DNA from: an uncultured Geobacteraceae bacterium
GTDB taxonomy: Bacteria > Desulfobacterota > Desulfuromonadia > Geobacterales > Pseudopelobacteraceae
Length of the DNA: 64,000 nt
Reading direction: 5' to 3'
NCBI GenBank assembly: GCA_903939115.1
Contig: CAJAFV010000078.1
Location: 1 to 64,000 of the forward strand
The translations under genes were made by a program, and so were the position numbers. The notes under the pieces are model-generated. The model worked only from the letters and a program-made list of their open reading frames with translations, was not told where the DNA came from and searched no databases. Numbering within the stretch: the first letter of the stretch is position 1; each line of letters starts with the position of its first letter. Positions 56,902-64,000 of this stretch are shown in pieces.

Positions 56902-58221
56902 TTACCACTCCGTAAAGATCGCTTTTTGCATCCACGGTAATTTGACGATGCTGAAGCTCCAGGGAATCTGATCAAGCAAAACATCAAAGCCTTTACGTTC
57001 CACGTTCACCCTCCAGCCGTTCTCTTCCTCCCGCAGCACCCCCTGGCGCTCAATAAATGAGGAGCGAAAAACCGCGATACTTGTGCTTTTCGGAACGCTC
57101 CAGTGATCGATGGTCGACTGCAGCAGCGCCTCGGCCTCTTCTTTCTCGCCGGACGTGAGGAGGCCGGTGCAGACCGGTAACGGCGTTTCAGGGTGCAGGC
57201 CGAGCAGAGTTTTTATTAGGCCGAGCTCATATTCATAAAGCTCTTCGCGTCCGGTGGCAAGGAAGTGCAGTAGTGCGGCGGCACGCGGCAGATCATCCTC
57301 GTGAAGTTCTCTGCTTCCGGCATCCAGCACACCGCAGCTTTCAAAATAACGCACTATGTAGGGATGGAGCAACAGCAACCCGGCCTGTTGAACAAGCATC
57401 GGAAAGGGGGACGAATGGTTCAGTCCGGCAGCAGTTGTATCATCAACTGTAACCTTCATGGGGGAGAGGGAGCCGCAATGATCCCGCCTTCCTCCGCTTT
57501 CAGCCAGAAGAGAGGCCATCAAATTCAAGCGTGTATAGTGGCTGCGACGTAAACCATCCCGCTCTGTCTCCAGCAACAGCGCCAGCTGTTCCAGGGTCGC
57601 CGCTCTGAATTCCTGCGGAATTACGCCGGAGAGCGCATGGAGCTGCAGGGCGTATTCCTCTTCCGGAAGCAGTTGCAGAAGACGGAAATAAAAAGCGGCA
57701 TCTTCCCGGACTGCCGTGAGATGTTCCAGTATCTGTCGCCATTGATCACGACACGTTCTGCTCAAGGCGGCAGCCTGATTAGAAGCGGCAGCCTGATCAG
57801 AAGCAGTTGTCCCTGCCGCGTACCAGGACAACGTGCCGGTCCGCAGGTAGCGCAACAGAACATCATAACGGCTGCGCTCCGCTGCGGCACGTTCTCCGAC
57901 CGGAGAGTGTACGGTAGTTCCGTCATCTGCCTGATGGCGCCGAAACTCTTCCTTAAGGTGACCAAGAATCTTGCCCGGAAGGATTGCCTCCAGCTTTTCA
58001 CCGGAATTCAGGCGCACTTTCAGCTCAATCTTCGGGATGTGGATGACCCGCTCGCCGGAAGCCGCTTCATCCATCCCCTGATCCAGAACCGGCAGCAGCA
58101 GCTCCATCCCCCTGTCGTGCAGGAGCGTTCGCAATGAAAAAGCTTCCGCAGCCGAACCAGCCCTGACCTTCCAGCGCAGAGAGCGTATTCTGTGCGCGCT
58201 TCTATTCTCCTCGACTGTCAT
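56902..58221 (-). CDS. Contractile injection system tape measure protein
   Basis: 439 residues. The N-terminus follows the CIS_TMP pattern: HRIRSLRWKVRAGSAAEAFSLRTLLHDR, then ERVIHIPKIELKVRLNSGEKLEAILPGKI. The rest is helical and variable; the last part (VERKGFDVLLDQIPWSFSIVKLPWM) is the conserved C-terminal segment. The tape measure sets tube length and sits inside the tube in eCIS particles. This one is short compared with many relatives. It overlaps the upstream gene by ATGA and is the last gene of the module; no AAA+ ATPase follows here. Confidence 0.85.
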   Translation of the reverse strand: MTVEENRSAHRIRSLRWKVRAGSAAEAFSLRTLLHDRGMELLLPVLDQGMDEAASGERVIHIPKIELKVRLNSGEKLEAILPGKILGHLKEEFRRHQADDGTTVHSPVGERAAAERSRYDVLLRYLRTGTLSWYAAGTTASDQAAASNQAAALSRTCRDQWRQILEHLTAVREDAAFYFRLLQLLPEEEYALQLHALSGVIPQEFRAATLEQLALLLETERDGLRRSHYTRLNLMASLLAESGGRRDHCGSLSPMKVTVDDTTAAGLNHSSPFPMLVQQAGLLLLHPYIVRYFESCGVLDAGSRELHEDDLPRAAALLHFLATGREELYEYELGLIKTLLGLHPETPLPVCTGLLTSGEKEEAEALLQSTIDHWSVPKSTSIAVFRSSFIERQGVLREEENGWRVNVERKGFDVLLDQIPWSFSIVKLPWMQKAIFTEW

Positions 58222-61061
58222 TTCCGTCTGGTGACAATAGCATCCATAATCACGTTCAAGCCGCTCTGCGCAGAGATTTTCTTTATCTCGGCAAAACCGC
58301 CGGTCACCAGAGTCACGGCGTTAGTGTCGGTTATGCGCTGCAGCCCCTTGTTCATCTCCAGCATCGCCGCCATCCCCTCGCTGCCGGCGGAAACATCGGC
58401 CTTGGACTCGGCCACATATCGAGTTGCCTGAATGATAGAAACTGCCAGATCAGATTCCGCTTCCCTGGCCTGCTCGGCATACACGGCCCGTTTATCGGCT
58501 GCAAGATCGGCCTGGACCGATTTCTTGCGCAGATACTCAACCACCACCTGTTTTTCCTGCGCGTCGGCAACTTTCTCGGCGAGCGCCTGGTCGGTGAAAG
58601 CTGCAATACCCTGAATTACGTCAAGCCCCGCACTCTTGCGTGAAATCAATGCCGTGCCCAAAAGGTTGACGGACTCTTTCATCGTGCTGAAATATTCCTT
58701 CTGCTGGGAGTCGAATTTCTGGTTCCACGTTCCGTCAAGCCTGTCCTTCAGGGTATCCACGTTAGCGAGTTTGAAGCTGTCCAGCCTGGTTTTGACAAAG
58801 TTTTCCAGCTGGTCTGTTTTGAAGATAGTCAGCTTATCTCTGATAAACCTGTCGCGCGATGGCAGCACGCTGATTCCGTTACCCACGATCCAGCCGGGGC
58901 GTAAACCCGGTTTCTTCAGAGGCGGCTCGTCAGGCTGCACGTCAATCGGGTCAGTTAAGCGATATGGCAGCATAAAGTCGGCTAAGACGATGTGCCCCGG
59001 GCTATCGTCATAGACGACTACGAAAGTGCCCCCCTTCGTCACCCCGGCGCTATGCTCGATACCGGGATGATCCGTAATAAAGGTCGAGAAAAGGAGCTTT
59101 TCATCTTCCTTGTCATCCCGTGCCTTGATGATGTCATCCAGCCAGTCAAGCCATTGAATCTGCGAATTACCGATCAAAGTATCAAAGGGGGTTGCAAACT
59201 CCGTTTTCACCACATCGCTCAGGCGCGATTTGAACTGCCCGGCTGCCTGCAGTGCGGCGGGCACATTCTGCTTCCAGCTGCTGTCGCTCTTATAGACCGA
59301 ATAGCTGCCGTTCAGTTTGGCACGTACCTGTGACGCATTGCGGGCCACAATGGCATTCTGGTCCCTGGAGATATTCTGCAGCGTTGTGCCGGTTTCATCG
59401 GCAGGCGAATCGGTGATGACACTGTTCCGTACCGCCAGATGCACCTTCTGTTTGAAGTTCTGGCTAAAATGTACCACTTCGCTCAACTGGTGGCTGACAT
59501 CCTGCCGAATCAGATAATGGAAGCGGTGCAGATCGGTATAACGGATACCCGTTTTTTTGACGACCCTGGCCCGGTCCGGACCCAACATAACGGCATGCAC
59601 GCAGAATGGCAGGTTTTGGGCAGCGATTTCATTTTCCAGCAACGCCACAACGTCGGCAACCGGCTGTCCCAGATGTCCTTCAACACGGAAAAACGAAAAA
59701 CGCCCGATCTGCGCGGCCAACGGATGTGCCGCAGCACCCGTTGCACCGTACAGCCCGGCATTGTAAGAATAATTGCCGGTATCCCGGCCGGAGCAGTGGA
59801 GTTTATAATTCCAGGAGGCATGAATCGGGTTGGCAGCGGTATACTTGTAGTAGTACGGTATCGCCCGCTCTTCCAGAATCTGCTCCTCAGTCAGGCTGGG
59901 GGTGACGCGTACGACGGCCCCCTCTGGTTTCGGCACCTGAAACGTGCGGATCAGCACATCCAGTTTCCGGATCAGGAAGCGGGCGTGTTCAAGCTGTTCA
60001 ATGGTTCGGCTCACGACAGGCGACGGATAGAAGGAGGTGCGGTTCTGGGCAGGGTCACTGTCGGGATTCAGATTGCCGAGCAGCAGGTGTTTGGGAAAGG
60101 CTGAGGAATCGGGGCAACACCAGCTCTGCTCGCCGGCAAGCAAATTACGGAAGGAATTCCAGGTTTCCGTCAGATCCTTCAGAAAATCATAGTAATACTG
60201 CATGCCGAAGGTTTGAGAGGCAAATGAGACATTCCATAATTTCAGAGTGGCGTTCCACGCCTGGGACGGATCATCGGAAAATATGTCGCCGAGGAACGGC
60301 GCACAGAGAGGGTAGAGCTTGGGAAGTTCAGCCGTCAGTCTGCCGTGAATCTGGTTGCAGACAGTCCGGTACGTCTGCGCCAGAAGCCCCGGTGCATTGA
60401 CGCCCGCCGCGAAGAGCGGTCGATCGGCTTCTATCTCGTCCATCCGGCTGAATACCCGATCGGGGGTTGCCACGTGTTCGCGCAGCGGATCGATCAAAGA
60501 GCTTTTCAGCAGCAGCAGTCGCAGCCTGTTGCGGCACTCCTGGCCCAGATTGTCGCAGTCGGTTCCCGAGCAGATATCCCGGTCGGTCACGTAACTTTCC
60601 ATATACAAAAGCGCTACCATATCATCCAGCTCTGTATCTGTCCGGGCGGTAAAGTTACCCAGCAGGTCCGTGCGGTCGTTGATGCTTTCGCTGCTGCCGA
60701 CCAACTCATAGAGCGGCAGCATTTCGCCCGGAATGATCCCCCCGGCGTAAAACTGCGAGTAGGCAGGTTGTGTCGCGTCATACACCCGGAACCTGTCATA
60801 GACCGTGTCACCGGGAAGCCGTAAAAGGTCACCGTCGGTCGTCACCCCTACCCCTCCGGTCAGCGTCACCCGGTCCCCCTGCCGCGAGACACGCAGACCG
60901 CAGACAATTCCGACTCCCGACAGGCTGATCCTCGTCAGGCGTGACTGGTCATCCAGATAGTCGGCAACGCTGTTGAGCTGATCGTGAGTCAGCATCTGAT
61001 CTTTTTCAAAGACACTGTAACCGCATGTAATGTCATCCAGACTTCTCAATATCTGCGTCAT
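58218..61061 (-). CDS. Conserved large protein of contractile injection system loci
   Basis: 947 residues from ATG 61061, the favoured start (a TTG at 61079 overlaps the upstream stop). No enzymatic motif is seen. The N-terminus (YSVFEKDQMLTHDQLNSVADYLDDQSRLTRISLSGVGIVCGL) is a pattern I recognise in proteins of MAC/eCIS-type loci from Bacteroidota and others, located near the baseplate genes. An N-terminal beta-rich part may bind the baseplate, followed by a long, largely helical C-terminal half (about 600-900). Role unknown; its size and place between baseplate and tape-measure genes suggest a structural component. Confidence 0.7.
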   Translation of the reverse strand: MTQILRSLDDITCGYSVFEKDQMLTHDQLNSVADYLDDQSRLTRISLSGVGIVCGLRVSRQGDRVTLTGGVGVTTDGDLLRLPGDTVYDRFRVYDATQPAYSQFYAGGIIPGEMLPLYELVGSSESINDRTDLLGNFTARTDTELDDMVALLYMESYVTDRDICSGTDCDNLGQECRNRLRLLLLKSSLIDPLREHVATPDRVFSRMDEIEADRPLFAAGVNAPGLLAQTYRTVCNQIHGRLTAELPKLYPLCAPFLGDIFSDDPSQAWNATLKLWNVSFASQTFGMQYYYDFLKDLTETWNSFRNLLAGEQSWCCPDSSAFPKHLLLGNLNPDSDPAQNRTSFYPSPVVSRTIEQLEHARFLIRKLDVLIRTFQVPKPEGAVVRVTPSLTEEQILEERAIPYYYKYTAANPIHASWNYKLHCSGRDTGNYSYNAGLYGATGAAAHPLAAQIGRFSFFRVEGHLGQPVADVVALLENEIAAQNLPFCVHAVMLGPDRARVVKKTGIRYTDLHRFHYLIRQDVSHQLSEVVHFSQNFKQKVHLAVRNSVITDSPADETGTTLQNISRDQNAIVARNASQVRAKLNGSYSVYKSDSSWKQNVPAALQAAGQFKSRLSDVVKTEFATPFDTLIGNSQIQWLDWLDDIIKARDDKEDEKLLFSTFITDHPGIEHSAGVTKGGTFVVVYDDSPGHIVLADFMLPYRLTDPIDVQPDEPPLKKPGLRPGWIVGNGISVLPSRDRFIRDKLTIFKTDQLENFVKTRLDSFKLANVDTLKDRLDGTWNQKFDSQQKEYFSTMKESVNLLGTALISRKSAGLDVIQGIAAFTDQALAEKVADAQEKQVVVEYLRKKSVQADLAADKRAVYAEQAREAESDLAVSIIQATRYVAESKADVSAGSEGMAAMLEMNKGLQRITDTNAVTLVTGGFAEIKKISAQSGLNVIMDAIVTRRK

Positions 61062-61075
61062 GGCGTCAGCCCCCG

Positions 61076-63667
61076 TCAAACCGTGTCGTCAGTATCTGCT
61101 GTCCCGAGTGCCGTCCGTCCAAGAATGAATTTAGGCCGCTCCTCTTCCGGACCGCATTCGTGCAGATGCTCTGAAGGATACACATTTCTTAGTGTGAAAA
61201 GCGCTTCTATGAATCGTGACAACTTTTCCCTGCGCCTGCTTTTTGCCGCTCCCGCTTTCAGATAGAGCCACTCCCGGTAATCCTTTTCGAAACGGGCCAT
61301 CTCCGTTTTGCTGATCCAGCAGATTTTGGGAAGAATATGGGCCGGCGTTTCCTCCCGGATCAACTCTTCTGCAAAACGCCGGAAATCCATCGACTGGAAA
61401 CGGCTGCCGTATGCGGGAAGAATGATGTGAATGCGGTAGCTGTATGGGTCGTTTTCTGCACAGACACCGATGCCGGAGGCGGGGCAGATCGGCAGGAACC
61501 GGTCATCCTCCGCTTCGGGCCTCAGCAGGATGTTTTCGATCAGATACATACCTTCATCACTGTAGTTGACCTGCAGGTATGCCATCGTTTCCGCAATGGC
61601 CGCATCGAGCTGCGTTTCATCGGCGAAGTACTCGATCCGGCGGGCAAGCACCTCGCCGCCGGTGTCGATAACGTTGAAATACTGTTTGCCGTCCCTGGTT
61701 GTTTTACGTTGAAAGCCAGAGGGGTGCAGACCGGATTGAATGGCGCGCCGCATTTCAGTGCGGGCCAGATCGGGAGTGACATAGCGGGTGCTGCTGCTGA
61801 GGAGGATTTTGCCCGTATCGCGTTTCCTGATGCGGAAGCGGAATTCGTCATCGGGGGTTCCGTCGATTTCGGCATAGACATCATAGGCGATATCACCCAG
61901 GTTTCTCCGGGAACAGGTGCGGATGCCGAGCAGCCGGGCCAGACGGCGCTCCAGCCCGGAGATATTGTCCGAATTCCAGAGATCGGCATCCTTTTTCAGG
62001 CTGCAGTTGTATGCCAGCGAACGCTCACTGCTGATGGCCGGATAGTCGTTCAAAAATGAGCATTTGATGGCAACCATCTGTTCCGGGGAGGTTCCGAAGG
62101 CGGAGTACATAATGGCAGCAAAATCGTTGAAGCACTCGGCAAAGCGGGCAATCAGGTGATCAAGGAACCGGTTGCGCCGCTCGACCAGAACCCGCTTATC
62201 CTCGATCGTCTCCTGTATGGTTTTTACAATCTGTGCGGCATCGCCGGTGCCGAACAGTTTTTCGTACTCCGCAAAAGAGGTGACCGCCTGGTGGAAATAG
62301 GTGCGCTGCACTCCGGGGTCGGTGGAGAAAAGCTCCTTTATCTGACCCAACTGGGCACAATAGTCGGCCATCAGCTGATCATAAAAGTACAGGTAGGCTT
62401 TCAGCTGTGCAGCTTGCGCTCTCCGTCCGGCATCTGCCGAGCTGTCGAGGCCGGACGTGCTCAGTCCATAAATGGCCGGAAAGTGATTCTGGAATGAATA
62501 GTAACTGCCGGGATTCCTGAAACTACCCCGGGGGATATCAAAATCATACGGATATTCACTGTCGGTCGCAGCTGTGACAGAGTCATGCAGCTGTTTCAGC
62601 CGGGCCCCGGTTGCGGCGGTATCGGCCACAACCGGCATATTTCGCTTATAGAATACGATCCGCGTACTGCCCTGATTGAGGAGCGCCTTTTTGCCCGGTT
62701 GAACCGGCACCAGCCATTTATTTTCGAGAGAGGCGGGAACCCCGTCCGGGTGCAGGAGAATATCCCGAACAGACCGGACTCCCGGAATGTCCATGATGAG
62801 ACTGATAACGTCGGAAAGGCGGATTTCCGTGCGCAGTTCGGCCCGGGCCAAATCCGCATCGTCAATGAATCCACAGTTCAGCGCCGGACCGTTAAATATC
62901 TCGTCAGCGCTATATCGGCTGCCGTCACCCCTCTTCCGCTCCAGCATCTCTGTCAGGGTATAGTTACGAATCGGCGGAGCCAGGTAGTTCTGCAGCTGAA
63001 AGAGGATCTCCGCTTTAACCCCAGCCACATCGGCATCCGCAGCCAGTTCCAGCTCGCAGCAGAGGTTGAAGGGCTGTGTCCCGACCCGCGTAAAAGAGAC
63101 AAAATCCTCGCACAAATTGCGGTTTGACTGCAGCAGCGCCTGAACCGCCTTCAGCACTTTTTGCTGCTCTTCACCATTATCTGAATCGTATTCAATGGTC
63201 ACGTCATAGAGTCCGGAGAGCTGAATCTCCCTGATCCCGGGTCGCCCCGGGTTTTCCCTGAGTAGCTGCCCTGCGGCCATATCGGCGTAGTAGCGTTGCG
63301 TTGCCGGTGCCAGCCAGGCATTCTTTACCCCCTTCACATCGATCAAAAGTTTGCGGTAATCGACCAGGGTAAGCGGACGGTTTGGTAGAATTCTCCGGGG
63401 CGTGAAAAACTGTTTCTGCATGGCGTCAGCATTGTCCGCCGCAGTTGCCAGCAACTCCTCCACCGGATAGGACGCCCGGTAGCCGAGATCGGTCAGAGCG
63501 TAACAGAGCAGCTCCAGAATCGTCATGCCCGGATCGTGTACATTGTAGTCGGTCCAGATGCGACTGCTCAGCCTTTGCACATGCCCAAGCCCGATCGCGG
63601 CAAGCTGCCGGTGGTCCAGCGCGGTCTCTCGCGTATTTTTTTTGGCTATCGTCCGGGCAGCTGTCAT
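61076..63667 (-). CDS. Contractile injection system baseplate-type protein (second large, Afp12-like)
   Basis: 863 residues. The diagnostic motif near the N-terminus is WTDYNVHDPGMTILELLCYALTDLGYRASYP. A later segment with YYSFQNHFPAIYGLS and AYLYFYDQLMADYCAQL (about residues 395-450) is also found in the related eCIS proteins. These proteins act with the baseplate wedge. The gene precedes the 947-residue gene with an overlap or close spacing and follows a second baseplate gene at the window edge. Phage gp6-like origin is inference. Confidence 0.85.
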   Translation of the reverse strand: MTAARTIAKKNTRETALDHRQLAAIGLGHVQRLSSRIWTDYNVHDPGMTILELLCYALTDLGYRASYPVEELLATAADNADAMQKQFFTPRRILPNRPLTLVDYRKLLIDVKGVKNAWLAPATQRYYADMAAGQLLRENPGRPGIREIQLSGLYDVTIEYDSDNGEEQQKVLKAVQALLQSNRNLCEDFVSFTRVGTQPFNLCCELELAADADVAGVKAEILFQLQNYLAPPIRNYTLTEMLERKRGDGSRYSADEIFNGPALNCGFIDDADLARAELRTEIRLSDVISLIMDIPGVRSVRDILLHPDGVPASLENKWLVPVQPGKKALLNQGSTRIVFYKRNMPVVADTAATGARLKQLHDSVTAATDSEYPYDFDIPRGSFRNPGSYYSFQNHFPAIYGLSTSGLDSSADAGRRAQAAQLKAYLYFYDQLMADYCAQLGQIKELFSTDPGVQRTYFHQAVTSFAEYEKLFGTGDAAQIVKTIQETIEDKRVLVERRNRFLDHLIARFAECFNDFAAIMYSAFGTSPEQMVAIKCSFLNDYPAISSERSLAYNCSLKKDADLWNSDNISGLERRLARLLGIRTCSRRNLGDIAYDVYAEIDGTPDDEFRFRIRKRDTGKILLSSSTRYVTPDLARTEMRRAIQSGLHPSGFQRKTTRDGKQYFNVIDTGGEVLARRIEYFADETQLDAAIAETMAYLQVNYSDEGMYLIENILLRPEAEDDRFLPICPASGIGVCAENDPYSYRIHIILPAYGSRFQSMDFRRFAEELIREETPAHILPKICWISKTEMARFEKDYREWLYLKAGAAKSRRREKLSRFIEALFTLRNVYPSEHLHECGPEEERPKFILGRTALGTADTDDTV

Positions 63668-63672
63668 TGTGA

Positions 63673-64000
63673 TTACACTTCCCTGATGCTGTGGCTAGCC
63701 GCTGAAACCAGTATGGTATCAGGCGTTTCCGGCTGCGCCACGGATACGTCGATACGGTTGGGGGCGTCTTCGAAATAGCAGTACATTTTAAAATCAGTGA
63801 CATAATCGACGTATTCCAGCTCTTCCACGAAATCAAGCAGGACCGATTTATATATCCTCCCGCCGAAGGAAATTTCGTTTTCAACCTGGTATGCCCAGGG
63901 GGATAGAAAGGTGATCAACGCAGAATCGAGCTCTTTGCGGCAATAATGTGGTTCGCGCCCGTCATAAAACCTTACTTTGAAATCGAGCTGAACCTTCTGG
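63673..64000 (-). CDS. Contractile injection system baseplate protein, C-terminal end (cut by window edge)
   Basis: The frame is open from the right edge to a stop at 63673-63675; 109 codons are seen. The end has the pattern of the large gp6/baseplate-J-like eCIS protein: DFKVRFYDGREPHYCRKELDSALITFLSPWA, then FGGRIYKSVLLDFVEELEYVDYVTDFKMY and a tail with TPDTILVSAASHSI. It lies five bases upstream of the next baseplate gene. The start and the rest of the operon (sheath, tube, spike) would be beyond the window. Confidence 0.8.
   Translation of the reverse strand, partial: QKVQLDFKVRFYDGREPHYCRKELDSALITFLSPWAYQVENEISFGGRIYKSVLLDFVEELEYVDYVTDFKMYCYFEDAPNRIDVSVAQPETPDTILVSAASHSIREV

Overview
The window looks like a chromosome segment of a Geobacter-like bacterium (Desulfuromonadota/Geobacterales). 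Three things point that way: the ilvD-ilvB-ilvN-ilvC-psd-pssA gene order, a very dense set of hybrid two-component and c-di-GMP genes, and a mid-range base composition. This assignment is by gene order and protein resemblance only. No tRNA, rRNA, CRISPR array, transposase or integrase was seen.

Left part (1-18.3 kb). A DUF58/TgpA-transglutaminase pair runs off the left edge. It is followed by about 17 kb of plus-strand signalling genes: a NarL-type kinase/regulator pair, two large paralogous hybrid kinases with HPt domains, an HD-GYP c-di-GMP phosphodiesterase, a REC-REC-kinase-REC hybrid, several stand-alone or broken receivers, and a PAS-GGDEF-EAL protein. The region carries the marks of a tandem duplication of about 5.43 kb. 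A 3' fragment of the NarL regulator and its downstream intergenic DNA reappear right after the HD-GYP gene. The second unit has decayed: its kinase lost the periplasmic sensor, its HD-GYP gene has a deletion of about 0.6 kb, and a receiver lacking the phosphoacceptor Asp sits at its front.

Middle part (18.4-38 kb, mostly plus strand). Two small genes precede the branched-chain amino-acid genes ilvD-B-N-C and the phospholipid genes psd-pssA. Next come a YfcE-like phosphoesterase, SppA, DAHP synthase, GmhB and RfbA, then the rod-shape operon mreC-mreD-mrdA-rodA. After a small YjfB-like protein, a structured leader precedes a soluble MgtE-N/CBS protein and an atypical Nramp transporter.

Right part (38-64 kb, all minus strand). 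In transcription order from the window's right edge, there is first the distal end of a contractile injection system operon: a baseplate protein fragment, a second baseplate-type protein, a 953-codon conserved protein and a tape-measure protein. It is followed by an HD-domain 7TM phosphohydrolase, ybeY, a DgkA-PAP2 fusion with no canonical start codon, asnS, DUF503, a WalJ-like hydrolase and a Uma2 protein. The strand ends with a purine/pyrimidine cluster (purB, mscS, purL, DUF4160/DUF2442, recQ, purQ, purF, pyrE, tlyA, HIT). purL carries an in-frame palindromic repeat insertion.

The points most worth following are the duplicated and decaying phosphorelay block, the Nramp plus MgtE-sensor pair with its switch-like leader, the contractile injection system module, and the repeat inside purL.
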